DNA from: an uncultured Methanobacteriaceae archaeon
GTDB taxonomy: Archaea > Methanobacteriota > Methanobacteria > Methanobacteriales > Methanobacteriaceae
Assembly: GCA_947259185.1 (NCBI GenBank)
Contig: CAMYKT010000011.1
Location: forward strand, 1 to 49,456
Direction: 5' to 3'
DNA: 49,456 nucleotides
In this document: positions 26,201 through 34,842 of the stretch, piece by piece
Layout of the letters: each line of letters opens with the position of its first letter
Numbering within the stretch: the first letter of the stretch is position 1
Notes under the pieces: generated by a model
The model's input: only the letters and a program-made list of their open reading frames with translations
Told to the model about the DNA's origin: nothing
Databases searched by the model: none
Made by a program: the position numbers and the translations under genes

Positions 26201-27130
26201 TCATAATGTATTCTTTTTGATTTTTTGATTTATATCTAAAAAACTTTTGAAAGCTTTTTGACCAAATAAAGATGCAAAAAATGCTAAGTATATACTAAAA
26301 AAATAAGGGTTTATTTTAACTGCATATCTAAAAAAAGTTCTACCTTCTTTTAATTTTCCATCTAAACAAGACCATGATCCTATAAAACCGTAATTTAGAG
26401 CAAGTGCTTTTTTATTATTTAGGAATTTATTGAAATGTTTATTTAGAATCATTTGGGTAGCACTTATCATAACTGATGGCTTGATTGATAAACTATCTTG
26501 GCTTAATGAGGCAATAATAAGAGGCTTATCAATAAATTTAAAATCATAATATTTGGATATTCTTAGATAAATTTCCCAATCTTCTAGGCCAACCAATTCT
26601 TCATCATAATATCCTACTTTTTCAAAACAATCTTTTCTTATCAAACTTAATCCATTTACAAAATTAATATTCAATAAATCATCACTTAAATAACCTTCTT
26701 TCTTTTTTACGGACTTAGAAGGGATATATATTTTTCTATTTCCTATTATCCTACATAAACCACTATAAACAACACCTAATTTAGGATTAGGACTATTAAA
26801 ACCATTGATTTCATTTTCAAGCTTTTCAGGTAACCATTTGTCATCACTATTTTGTATACTAATGAAAGAGCCTTTTGATTTTTTAATACCTGTATTCATT
26901 GCACTAGCTGCGCCCTTATTTTCTTCATGTTTTATATATTGGATTCTACTATCCTCAAAAATTTCTATAACTTCTTTAGTATTATCCGTAGAGCCATCAT
27001 CAACTATAATTAACTCAAAGTCTTCGTAGGTTTGATTCAATACACTTAAAATAGATTCATGTATAGTATTAGCCCTGTTATAAGTAGGAAGAATAATACT
27101 AATTTTTGGGGTTTTTTTAATTTGATTCAT
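26201..27130 (-). CDS. GT2-family glycosyltransferase
   Basis: A 309-aa GT-A enzyme with the standard start ISIILPTYNRANTIHESI, nucleotide-binding IIVDDGSTDNT and the metal motif in SIQNSDDKWLPEKL, followed by the acceptor-site motif LVGLEDWEIYLRISK. A short amphipathic/hydrophobic C-terminal segment (FFSIYLAFFASLFG) may anchor it to the membrane. Sugar specificity cannot be read from sequence. It lies 33 bp downstream of the truncated GT2 on the same strand. Confidence 0.9.
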   Translation of the reverse strand: MNQIKKTPKISIILPTYNRANTIHESILSVLNQTYEDFELIIVDDGSTDNTKEVIEIFEDSRIQYIKHEENKGAASAMNTGIKKSKGSFISIQNSDDKWLPEKLENEINGFNSPNPKLGVVYSGLCRIIGNRKIYIPSKSVKKKEGYLSDDLLNINFVNGLSLIRKDCFEKVGYYDEELVGLEDWEIYLRISKYYDFKFIDKPLIIASLSQDSLSIKPSVMISATQMILNKHFNKFLNNKKALALNYGFIGSWSCLDGKLKEGRTFFRYAVKINPYFFSIYLAFFASLFGQKAFKSFLDINQKIKKNTL

Positions 27131-27163
27131 AGTTCCTCATTCTATATAGTTTTATATTGGCCT

Positions 27164-27439
27164 TCATCTATAGTTTTTACCTACATCTGGAATGATATTA
27201 CTATTTATCAGGTTTAGGGGTTTATTTTGTTTATCATATTCAAAAAAATCAGATTGAATTTCTAGCTTTCCAGCGCAATATTCCCTTATTTTTTCTATGG
27301 AATTATCTTCTGAAGCATTATCCACCAGAATAACATTATAATTCGGATAATTTATTTGGTAAAGGGATTCCAGGCATTCTATGGTATCTTCCCAACCATT
27401 CCAGTTTAATATAATTACTGCTACTTCAGGATAATCCAT
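27164..27439 (-). pseudogene. Truncated GT2 glycosyltransferase (N-terminal fragment)
   Basis: Ninety-one residues that match the first third of a GT2 enzyme: VAVIILNWNGWEDTIECLES, LVDNASEDNSI and IREYCAGKLEIQSDFFEYDK. The sequence then ends at a stop before the catalytic D-x-D region. It is clearly paralogous to the complete gene at 23446-24441, which has the same order (NWNGWEDTIECLES, then YCEGKLEVHTNFFSK). It retains a GGGTG ribosome binding site and a start. It cannot be an active transferase. It looks like the remnant of a gene whose 3' part was lost when neighbouring glycan genes were rearranged. Confidence 0.8.
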
Positions 27440-27457
27440 AAAAACACCCAAAAAAAG

Positions 27458-28404
27458 TTAATATTTATCCCATTTTTTCCGGATTAACTTATTCTCCTTC
27501 TGCACCAGATAAATCTCCCTTCTTAAAAGACTAATCTGTGTGGCCACAAAACCAAAAATCAATATCTGTATACCTGATAGTACCATAATGGCCATAAATA
27601 ACATTAAAGGCCGGTTAGGATCCAGTGAACCGGTAAGGTACTGATAAAATAAGTAAATTCCACTTATAATCCCTATTAATAATATAATAAGTCCAATTAA
27701 CCCGAAAAGTACCATGGGTTTTTCATAGAAGGTGAATAATAAATGGGATATGGTGCTGGCCCGGAACCTTACTTTAGATTCCCCCAGTTCCCGGGCTTTT
27801 AAGGTTACCGGAACTTCCACTATTTTAAATCCTATAGCACTGGCTTTGGATAGGATCTCTGGATTAATTTCTGTTCCATTAGATTCTAATTCCACTGAAT
27901 CAATAACATCACGCCTGTAAGCCCTGAAAACCCCGGTAACGGTACTTATATTATCTGCTAAAGAATAACCCACAATTTTATTGGCCATTTTACTTATAAC
28001 AACCTAAAAAAAGGAATATCCTGAGTTTTACCCCCTTTCATGTACTGGGATCCAATAACAATACCCACTGCTTCATTGATATTACTTACAAGACGCGGTA
28101 TTTCCGAGGGTTCATAACTTAAATCAGCATCAATGGTGACTATCACTTCACCTCTTGCTTTTTCAAAACCGGTACGCAGGGCCTTACCCATGCCCTGATT
28201 GATTTCATGGTGTAAAACTTTCAACTTAGATTCATTTTCACTGATTTTCTGGGCTAAATCCAGGGTCTTATCATGGCTACCGTCATCAACTACTATTATT
28301 TCATAATCACTATATGAATCATCCAGAACAGCTTTAATCTGTGAGATAGTAGGGGAAACATTCTCTTCCTCATTATACATGGGTATTATAACTGAAACTT
28401 CCAT
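27458..28404 (-). pseudogene. Dolichyl-phosphate mannosyltransferase-like GT2 with C-terminal membrane helices, one-base frameshift
   Basis: Two adjacent frames make up one gene. The first 136 residues give the GT-A start VSVIIPMYNEEENV, IIVVDDGSHDKT and the metal motif TIDADLSYEP, ending IPFFRLL and stop. The second frame resumes with SKMANKIVGYSLADN, then GVFRAYRRDVID, and ends with two transmembrane helices and a basic tail. A single missing base near 27992 restores a 315-aa enzyme of normal length for DPM1/GtrB-like transferases that load sugar onto polyprenyl phosphate. Coding quality on both sides is intact, so the break is recent or an assembly error. It is downstream of the acyltransferase and archaeosortase genes. 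Confidence 0.85.
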
Positions 28405-28443
28405 ATTAAAAACCTTTATAATCGTTAAAATAGTAGTTAAATA

Positions 28444-29052
28444 TTAAATATCATTGGAAACCCTTAAACGGGCTGGTAAGGGTTTTATCCGGGCAGGGGC
28501 ACCTATGGCCAGGTACCAGGGAGGTACACTCTGGGTTACAATGGCTCCTGCTGCTACCATGGCCCCTTCACCAACCTCCACATTGGACAGAAAAGTAGAA
28601 TTAGCCCCAATAGACGCACCTTTACGAATTACAGGTCCTTTAAGTTTATAATCAACCCGGACCGGGTAACGATCATTGGTAAAGCAGGCACAGGGCCCTA
28701 TAAATACATTATCCTCTATATAACTATTTTTGGGAATATATACATTGGACTGGATACTAACATTGTTACCTATTTTACTATGACCTTCCACCACAGCATT
28801 GGTTCCAATTAATACTTCATTACCTATGGTGGTTTTTTCCCGAACAAGTACGTTATGTCCGGTCTGGAAATTATCTCCAATGGTCACATCATTATAGATA
28901 ACACTGTTGGTTCTTATAAGTGCATTTTTGCCAATAAGAGGTGGTTTACTGAATCTTTTGTAGGCATATCCAATAACCACATTCTCAAAATCTTTTTTAC
29001 CTTCCCATGAATCCTGGTCATCACCAAATATCAGGCTCTTAAAGTTGGGCAT
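28444..29052 (-). CDS. Hexapeptide-repeat acyltransferase (left-handed beta-helix)
   Basis: A 202-aa acetyl- or acyltransferase. Many imperfect [I/V]-G-x-x-x-x hexapeptides (IGKNALI, IGDNFQTGHNVLV, IGNEVLIGTNAVV, IGNNVSI, IEDNVFIGP, IGANSTFLSNVEV) form a left-handed beta-helix; ACFTNDRYP supplies an Asn-Asp typical of sugar-nucleotide acetyltransferases, and the end (MVAAGAIVTQSV, AIGAPARIK) is the family's acetyl-CoA-contacting coil. It starts immediately after the stop of the processive GT2 gene, so it is part of the archaeosortase/GT operon and probably modifies a glycan sugar. The true acceptor is unknown. Confidence 0.92.
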   Translation of the reverse strand: MPNFKSLIFGDDQDSWEGKKDFENVVIGYAYKRFSKPPLIGKNALIRTNSVIYNDVTIGDNFQTGHNVLVREKTTIGNEVLIGTNAVVEGHSKIGNNVSIQSNVYIPKNSYIEDNVFIGPCACFTNDRYPVRVDYKLKGPVIRKGASIGANSTFLSNVEVGEGAMVAAGAIVTQSVPPWYLAIGAPARIKPLPARLRVSNDI

Positions 29053-30567
29053 CTATTTTCCTCTTCTTTTCCATAGATTACTGAGATTAAATATATGTCC
29101 TATCTGGAATATAGTAGTTGCGACGTTGGTACTGAAACCATCTTTAGCATCCTTCACCCCATTTTTAAATCCATTAAGTGGACCTTCCACCTTCCAATCT
29201 GCTGGTTCATTTAGAATATGTAAAAAGGCCGATACTCTAAAGCAAAAGGTCATAAGTCGATAGAGGGGAAGTAAAGCCACATAATGGAATGATTTTTCTA
29301 TTTTCTCCCGGGTGTGAGGGGGAGAGTAGTGGTAGGAAAACATTATCACTGCCACATCAATTAAGACGTAGAATAAATACATCAAAGCCATGATTACCGG
29401 TAACAGGTAGGTGTAGAGTCCCATTATAGGGAAAAGAAGTAATACGAACACCCATATTAGTCGGGGAAAGGCTATGGTATGGTCCACAAAGAGTATTCTT
29501 TGCAGTCCCAGTAAATCGAAGTAGCGGAACTGACGACCTTTTAAACGTTCTTTTCTATCAGAAATAATATTCTTTATATAATCAATAACCAGACTCAACA
29601 TTCGAGGGTCTTTTTGATCTTTCACTATTCCTAATATTTCCCGTAGTGAGGTTTCCTGTTGGGCCATGGATTTATCCTGGCGCATGGCTGCTACTTCCAA
29701 TTGGCCCCGAGCCCACCGGACTCTCTGGGAATAGAGGGTATCGTAATCGGTTATGGCCTGGGCCTGGGCCACCGCTGTGGGTACATTCACGATATTGATT
29801 TTTTTATTATGCAGCATCATGGTGATGTGCATGTCTTCTGAGACGGTCACCGGCCAGTAACCACCCATTCCTCCGATTATGTTACGCCTGAAGGCTGAAA
29901 AAGCACCGGACATGGTGTAGATGGAGTCAATTACTGACTGGTAACTTCTCTCGAAGTTAAAGGAACTTAAATATTCTAAAAATTCACATTTTGAAAAGAA
30001 CATGGATTTGATATCTTCGTTCTGGGTTTCATCCCATTCTATTTCAATATAACCGGTGGCTGCTCCCACAGTTTCATCTTCTACAAAAGCCTGCACCACA
30101 TTTTTAACCGCATACTCATCCAGCCGGATATCAGCATCAATGGTGATGATTATTTCACCTTTGCTGCTACGTATCCCGGTATTCAGGGTATGTACTTTGC
30201 CGGTGTGGCCTTTTTTAATAAGCTTTAAATCCACCCCATGCATGATGGCATCTACTTCTATTTTTTTAACCAGATTGATGGTGTTATCTCTGGATCCATC
30301 ATCCACCACAATTATCTCCATCTTTTTGTCTGGATATTCATTCTGTATAATAGATAAAAGACAGCTTTCAATGTGTTTTTCTTCATTGTGGGCTGGTACC
30401 ACCACGCTAACCAGGGGTAGTTCTTTTTCCAGGGCAATCTTTCCCACCTGGCGCATGGACTTACGGGAGAAGTACATCTTAATGGGAACCATTACTCCAT
30501 CAATAATTATGGCTATTAAAAGCCAGGTGGTCCACACCATCATGCTTACCCACATGGGATCTTCCAT
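29053..30567 (-). CDS. Processive GT2 glycosyltransferase (cellulose/hyaluronan synthase-like)
   Basis: A 504-aa membrane glycosyltransferase. One N-terminal helix precedes the GT-A domain with VSVVVPAHNEEKHIESCL, IIVVDDGSRDNT, ITIDADIRLD (D-A-D metal site), SEDMHITM and the QRVRW motif (Q-x-x-R-W) that identifies processive synthases; three to four helices follow. It likely polymerises or extends a surface polysaccharide while threading it through the membrane. The start is ATG 30567, directly behind GAGGGTGAT; a GTG 18 bp upstream is part of that site. It lies 21 bp after the archaeosortase gene. Confidence 0.9.
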   Translation of the reverse strand: MEDPMWVSMMVWTTWLLIAIIIDGVMVPIKMYFSRKSMRQVGKIALEKELPLVSVVVPAHNEEKHIESCLLSIIQNEYPDKKMEIIVVDDGSRDNTINLVKKIEVDAIMHGVDLKLIKKGHTGKVHTLNTGIRSSKGEIIITIDADIRLDEYAVKNVVQAFVEDETVGAATGYIEIEWDETQNEDIKSMFFSKCEFLEYLSSFNFERSYQSVIDSIYTMSGAFSAFRRNIIGGMGGYWPVTVSEDMHITMMLHNKKINIVNVPTAVAQAQAITDYDTLYSQRVRWARGQLEVAAMRQDKSMAQQETSLREILGIVKDQKDPRMLSLVIDYIKNIISDRKERLKGRQFRYFDLLGLQRILFVDHTIAFPRLIWVFVLLLFPIMGLYTYLLPVIMALMYLFYVLIDVAVIMFSYHYSPPHTREKIEKSFHYVALLPLYRLMTFCFRVSAFLHILNEPADWKVEGPLNGFKNGVKDAKDGFSTNVATTIFQIGHIFNLSNLWKRRGK

Positions 30568-30588
30568 TAAATCACCCTCTCCCACTGT

Positions 30589-31653
30589 TTATTCAAACTT
30601 ACCACCTTTTATATTATCCCTGACAATACTCAGTGTAGGCCGGGTAAGTAAATACCAGTATAAAACAATGATAAATATGAAGAATATGATTTTACCTACA
30701 AAAGCATGGGCCACATAAAGGGCCGGTTTTCCAAAAATATTCACCAGATAGACGATACTCATCATCCGGATTAAATTAGCCCCATAAGTTACTACAATAC
30801 CAATAGCAGCGTACTTGGTTTTTCGCTTCCAGCTGTAACCCGGATACAATATTAACAATCCGGCCAGAACTCCAATTTCTATTATAGCCGAGCACTCCAT
30901 CCCTATACCGAATATACTCCACCCGGTAGGGTCAGGGAATATGAAGGCATTGGGGGGTAAAAATTCAGAGGGTATACCAAAAGCAGTGGCTAGTGCAGCG
31001 ATATTCCGGGCTTCAATACCCATTAACCAGGTATCCAGACCAGTTATTATAAATAAAGATACAATAAAGGCCATAAAAGAAACAGCACCTGCCAGGTAGA
31101 AGGTTAACCACCATCTCTTTTTATGGGCTATGGCCGCCACAGTCATTAAAATTCCGGCCAGGGCTACAATAAACCAGGGGCTGGGCACAGAATAAAACTG
31201 GGTGGAGCGGGTGGCGGGTCCACTGGGGTAATTCCAGGTGGCGGTAATTACATAGGACCCTCCAGTTTGAAAGCAATCATAGGGGAAATCCACATTGGTG
31301 GTATCCCAGAGGAAGGTATATGAATCTCCTGTATTTTTTAACTCAGGTGTGCTGTAAGTGGTGGTTTCAACCAGTTGGTTATTAGGACCATAACGTATTT
31401 CCAGGGTTACGGTACCCCATGGTATGTTACCGGAACCCGTATTGGTAGTAGTAACCCTGAACTGGATAGGGCCCTCAGTGGTATAAGGAGCACCCACCGG
31501 AGTTAGTTCGGTTATGGTTCCTTTACCTGCAGATAGTTCCACTTCCTGAATACTACCATTACTCAAATTAAAAGAAACATTATCCTCAGCAAAGGCCATA
31601 CCCAGTAATCCGGGCAGCAAAAGGGCTACTATTAATATTATTCTCAGATTCAA
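30589..31653 (-). CDS. Archaeosortase/exosortase family protein with N-terminal exported domain
   Basis: A 354-aa membrane transpeptidase-like protein. A signal peptide (residues 1-22, ending GMAFA) is followed by a beta-rich external domain of about 130 residues that looks immunoglobulin-like, then about seven transmembrane helices. The family catalytic triad is in place: Cys254 (GMECSAIIEIG), Arg296 (YGANLIRMM) and His316 (YVAHAFVGK). Archaeosortases cut C-terminal sorting signals from surface proteins and attach them to lipid. I cannot assign the subtype with certainty. Being first in an operon with glycosyltransferases and an acyltransferase suggests the anchored product is glycosylated, or that the enzyme acts within a glycan pathway. 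Confidence 0.88.
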   Translation of the reverse strand: MNLRIILIVALLLPGLLGMAFAEDNVSFNLSNGSIQEVELSAGKGTITELTPVGAPYTTEGPIQFRVTTTNTGSGNIPWGTVTLEIRYGPNNQLVETTTYSTPELKNTGDSYTFLWDTTNVDFPYDCFQTGGSYVITATWNYPSGPATRSTQFYSVPSPWFIVALAGILMTVAAIAHKKRWWLTFYLAGAVSFMAFIVSLFIITGLDTWLMGIEARNIAALATAFGIPSEFLPPNAFIFPDPTGWSIFGIGMECSAIIEIGVLAGLLILYPGYSWKRKTKYAAIGIVVTYGANLIRMMSIVYLVNIFGKPALYVAHAFVGKIIFFIFIIVLYWYLLTRPTLSIVRDNIKGGKFE

Positions 31654-31694
31654 ACCAGCACCTTTAAATTATAGTATTACATTATATGGTAGTC

Positions 31695-31713
31695 TTTTAT
31701 ATAAAAATATATA
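31695..31713. promoter_or_regulatory. Bidirectional TATA region between archaeosortase and KH/PP-loop genes
   Basis: TTTTATATAAAAATATATA lies 41-60 bp from both start codons. The TTTTATATAAAA part is nearly palindromic and can serve as a TATA box in either direction. Confidence 0.45.
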
Positions 31714-31753
31714 ACAATTAGAAGATTTATTAAATTTTTATCAGGTGCTTCCT

Positions 31754-32809
31754 TTGGAAATAATAAAAGAAGAGATACAAAAAAAAATTGAAGATTTGCG
31801 TAAAGAAATAGGGCATGAAGAAGCAGAAGTAAATATAAAGGAAATAATCTATATCAAAGCCGAAGAAAAACTCATAATAATCACTCCCGATCGCCCTGAT
31901 AAATCCGCAGTTATTGGCAAAGGCGGATGGGTGGTAGGACGCCTCAAAGAATCTTTGGGAGTTAAAAATATCCATGTGGCAGCTTACGTGGATATAATGG
32001 TTAAAGAGTACCGGATGAAACTGGCCCTTAAAAAACTCAATACTTTCTTATCCCGGGATACCCTGGATGACCCTCTTCCATTATCTAACCTAAAAAAACT
32101 GCTTTTAAAAAAGATGGAAAACCCTTATGATTTTAATTTTCTGGATTATTTTAATTTAAAAGACCATCCTTATAATAATTCTTCGGATGGTAAAACCAAT
32201 CAAAATACCCTGGTTGCATTATCTGGTGGGGTGGATAGTAGTTTTTCTCTTATAATAACTCATCTTTTAGGATTTAATTCCCTGGCCCTTACAGTGGATC
32301 CCGGAAGTATAGTCTTACCTAAACATTTAAAAAATAATATAGAGTCCCTGTGCCACTTACTTAAAGTACCCCAGTTATATGTTCCGGCTGATTTTACCGA
32401 TATAATAAAAGATAGTTTACAGGGACGTTTCCATCCCTGTGGGCAGTGTTCCAAGTCAATACATGAAAAAATATTTGATTATGCTCGAAAAAATAATATA
32501 AAAATAGTTATTTTTGGTGACTTATTATCCACCGGATGCCAGTCTATACTATCTTCTGAGGGTATAATTAGAATAAATTTACCCGCCTTACTGGGTGTAT
32601 CCAAACAGGAATTAAAAGGAGTCAGTTACCACTTTGGTGTTAAAAAAGTTGCTGGTTTTGGCTGTCCTCTTTTAGGGGAAGTTGAGAAAAAATTTCCGCA
32701 CATGAGTCGTTATTCCATCCAGAGAGTGTTAAGAGAAACCCGTTCAGGAGCTTTAGAGCCTGGTGAAGCACTGGAACTTATATGGAGCTCATGTAAACAC
32801 TTTAAGTAA
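31754..32809 (+). CDS. PP-loop ATPase with N-terminal KH domain, TtuA/Ncs6-like, probable tRNA thiolation enzyme
   Basis: A 351-aa protein. Residues 45-75 hold a KH RNA-binding motif (VIGKGGWVVGRLKESLG). The PP-loop LVALSGGVDSSFSLI marks an N-type ATP pyrophosphatase that adenylates a base. Cysteines C229 and C232 (HPCGQCSKS) and C262 (STGCQS) have the spacing of the three iron-sulfur ligands in TtuA/Ncs6-type tRNA thiolases; C304 (GCPLL) is also present. I infer an RNA sulfur-transfer enzyme. The start is set at TTG 31754 because AGGTG lies 6 bp upstream; GTG 31745 is the alternative. It is convergent with, and overlaps by 21 bp, the DUF3096-like gene. Confidence 0.78.
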   Translation: MEIIKEEIQKKIEDLRKEIGHEEAEVNIKEIIYIKAEEKLIIITPDRPDKSAVIGKGGWVVGRLKESLGVKNIHVAAYVDIMVKEYRMKLALKKLNTFLSRDTLDDPLPLSNLKKLLLKKMENPYDFNFLDYFNLKDHPYNNSSDGKTNQNTLVALSGGVDSSFSLIITHLLGFNSLALTVDPGSIVLPKHLKNNIESLCHLLKVPQLYVPADFTDIIKDSLQGRFHPCGQCSKSIHEKIFDYARKNNIKIVIFGDLLSTGCQSILSSEGIIRINLPALLGVSKQELKGVSYHFGVKKVAGFGCPLLGEVEKKFPHMSRYSIQRVLRETRSGALEPGEALELIWSSCKHFK

Positions 32810-32929
32810 ACCATATATAACCAGGAATATTCCCACCAGATAACCCACCAGGAAGGGGTAAATTAACATTAATATACCAATTAATACCGCCAGAAGTCCC
32901 ATCATTTTAGGGTCAGTTTTCGTATCCAT
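32789..32929 (-). CDS. Small membrane protein, DUF3096-like
   Basis: A 46-residue protein: a short polar start (MDTKTDPK) followed by two close hydrophobic segments, MMGLLAVLIGILMLIYPFLV and GYLVGIFLVIYGLL. The G-I-L-x-L-I-x-P-x-L-x-x-Y-x-V-x-x-x-L pattern is that of the DUF3096 hairpin membrane proteins; function unknown. There is no Shine-Dalgarno; a TATA-like sequence about 29 bp upstream suggests a leaderless mRNA. Its last 21 bp overlap the end of the PP-loop gene on the other strand. Confidence 0.7.
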   Translation of the reverse strand: MDTKTDPKMMGLLAVLIGILMLIYPFLVGYLVGIFLVIYGLLKVFT

Positions 32930-32963
32930 ATATATTATTATGGGATTAATTACTATATATAAA
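32927..32963. promoter_or_regulatory. Two interlocked divergent TATA boxes
   Basis: The 36-bp gap between the DUF3096-like gene (minus) and the zinc-ribbon gene (plus) carries TATATATAAA (32954-32963), about 29 bp before the minus start codon, and CATATATATT (32927-32936), about 33 bp before the plus start codon. Each box touches the start of the other gene. Neither gene has a ribosome binding site. Confidence 0.4.
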
Positions 32964-32965
32964 TT

Positions 32966-33148
32966 ATGAGTGATTTTAAGAAAAAATTCTGCCCGGAATG
33001 CGGCTCCAGCAATATTAAATGGACCATACCTCAAAACTGGTCTCTTTGGGAGTGTTTTAACTGTGGATATGTGGGTCCGGTGGTTATTGATGATGAGAAG
33101 ATGGCAGATGAAATTAAAAAGCACCATGATTTACTAAAAAAGAAGTAA
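32966..33148 (+). CDS. Small zinc-ribbon protein
   Basis: A 60-aa protein with a complete zinc ribbon, FCPECGSSNIKW and WECFNCGYVG (two C-x-x-C knuckles 22 residues apart), followed by an acidic strand (PVVIDDEK) and a lysine-rich helical tail (EIKKHHDLLKKK). Such proteins resemble the ribbons of transcription factors or RNA polymerase subunits and are common in methanogens; the partner is unknown. It lacks a Shine-Dalgarno and is probably leaderless. Confidence 0.85.
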   Translation: MSDFKKKFCPECGSSNIKWTIPQNWSLWECFNCGYVGPVVIDDEKMADEIKKHHDLLKKK

Positions 33149-33204
33149 TGAATTACTTAAAACCAGGGGAATTTATTTGAACTAAATAGAAAGAAATTAT
33201 TAAA

Positions 33205-34614
33205 TTATTTTGCCCTTTCTTTGTTGATGTATTCCTTAAGATTGTCCATGGACTTTTGCACCATCACTGGAGAGGGACCACCTGGCACAGTTCTCATCTT
33301 CACATTTTCTAGAGGATTCAGGGCTTTTTTTATAAGGTCTTCATCCAGATTCAATTTATCACCGGTAATATCTGCTGATATTTTATCCAGAAATTCTCCG
33401 CTGATCTGGTCTGGTTTTAATTGTTGATTTATGGCCTCAGTTACCATTCTACCTACAATTTTATGGGCGGTTCTAAAGGGCATCTTTTTTTCCCGGACCA
33501 TTATATCCGCCAGATCAGTGGCTGTGGCAAAATTAGCCCCGGCAAGTTCCAGGCAACGCTCTTTATTTACTTCAACACTTAACAGCATATTAGCTACCAT
33601 GTCCAGTATTTCCTGAGAATGCTTAACTCCGTTCCATAAATGGGGAGTTATTTCCTGCAAGTCACGGTTATAAGTATAGGGCAGGGCCTTTAAGATGGTG
33701 AGTATGGTTACCAGTTCACCATATAAAATCCCACTTTTTCCCCGGGCTATTTCTGCCACATCAGGATTTTTTTTCTGGGGCATGATAGAAGAAGTAGATG
33801 AGAACTCATCTGCAATTTCAATTATCCCGAATTCATAGGTACTCCAGAGCACCATTTCCTCACAAATCTTACTTAAAGTGGTAACCAGGAGAGATAGGCT
33901 GAATACTGTTTCGGCAATGAAGTCCCGGGAACTAACTGCATCCATGGAATTTTCCATATAAGCACTAAAGCCCAGCAAATCCGTGGTAATATCCCGGTCT
34001 ATAGGAAAACTGGTGGTGGTCATAGCTGCTGAGCCTAATGGATTTAGATTCACCCGTTTATAAGCATCCTTTAATCTTTCATAATCTCTTTTAAGGGAGT
34101 GGGCATAGGCCAGTAAGTGGTGGGCAAAGGTGGTGGGTTGGGCATGCTGCAGATGAGTATAACCAATCATCACTGTTTCCTGGTGCTCGGCGGCCAGTTC
34201 CAGAATACCCTCTATAAATTCCAGTATAAAAACCTGGATTTCATCCAGTTTCTCCTTTAAAACTATCCTTAAATCAGTGGCTACCTGGTCATTACGGGAT
34301 TTAGCAGTATGCATAAAACCTGCTTCTTCACCCACCTCACCGGTAACGTAGTTTTCCACCGCCATATGAATGTCTTCTACAGAGTGATCTAGATTAAGTG
34401 CCCCAATACCCTCTTTCTTTAATTTTTCAAGGGATTTGATTATTTTATCTGCAACTAGAGGATCTATTATTTTTTGACGGGATAGCATGGTGGTGTGGGC
34501 CAGGTTACATTCAATATCGGCCTGAAATATGTATCTATCAAATTCCAACGAAGAAGTAAATTCAGCCGTCTTAGCACTCATCTTTTTACCCAATCTTCCG
34601 GATCGCAAATTCAC
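33205..34614 (-). CDS. argH: Argininosuccinate lyase
   Basis: A 469-aa enzyme of the fumarase/aspartase superfamily that splits argininosuccinate to arginine and fumarate, the last step of arginine synthesis. The superfamily signature TSSIMPQKKNPDVAEIARGK contains the flexible catalytic serine loop; HTAKSRNDQVATDLRI and GYTHLQHAQPTTFAHHLLAY are the two other conserved regions (the latter with the catalytic histidine). Length is normal. The start is GTG with GGGTGA 6 bp upstream. The gene follows the ribosomal protein array on the same strand but after a 70-bp gap. Confidence 0.97.
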   Translation of the reverse strand: MNLRSGRLGKKMSAKTAEFTSSLEFDRYIFQADIECNLAHTTMLSRQKIIDPLVADKIIKSLEKLKKEGIGALNLDHSVEDIHMAVENYVTGEVGEEAGFMHTAKSRNDQVATDLRIVLKEKLDEIQVFILEFIEGILELAAEHQETVMIGYTHLQHAQPTTFAHHLLAYAHSLKRDYERLKDAYKRVNLNPLGSAAMTTTSFPIDRDITTDLLGFSAYMENSMDAVSSRDFIAETVFSLSLLVTTLSKICEEMVLWSTYEFGIIEIADEFSSTSSIMPQKKNPDVAEIARGKSGILYGELVTILTILKALPYTYNRDLQEITPHLWNGVKHSQEILDMVANMLLSVEVNKERCLELAGANFATATDLADIMVREKKMPFRTAHKIVGRMVTEAINQQLKPDQISGEFLDKISADITGDKLNLDEDLIKKALNPLENVKMRTVPGGPSPVMVQKSMDNLKEYINKERAK

Positions 34615-34684
34615 AGATATTCACCCTTAAAAAAAAGTTTTAAAATTAAATAGTTAAAATAAAATAAATTAATTAAACCAAGTT

Positions 34685-34840
34685 TTAATCCTTGGTTTTC
34701 CATTCGGTGTAACCACACTTTCCACAGGAGTATCGGTCCCCGTGATCAGCCATGAATACTCCGCTGGAGCACCTAACACAGAAAGGATTTTTACGCTTGA
34801 GTTTGTCTCCATCCACTTCGTAAAGTTCACATTTTTTCAT
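34685..34840 (-). CDS. rps27ae: Ribosomal protein S27ae (eS31)
   Basis: A 51-aa zinc-ribbon ribosomal protein of the small subunit: MKKCELYEV, PFCVRCSSGVFMADHGDRYS and CGKCGYTEW. Two C-x-x-C pairs bind zinc. Unlike in eukaryotes it is not fused to ubiquitin. It starts 2 bp after the S24e stop codon, the usual archaeal pairing. Confidence 0.95.
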   Translation of the reverse strand: MKKCELYEVDGDKLKRKNPFCVRCSSGVFMADHGDRYSCGKCGYTEWKTKD

Positions 34841-34842
34841 TA

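Noticed and set aside
29045..30718. Long open frames on the plus strand opposite the processive GT2 gene
   Set aside because: They are antisense shadows of a strongly conserved glycosyltransferase and have no domain pattern of their own.
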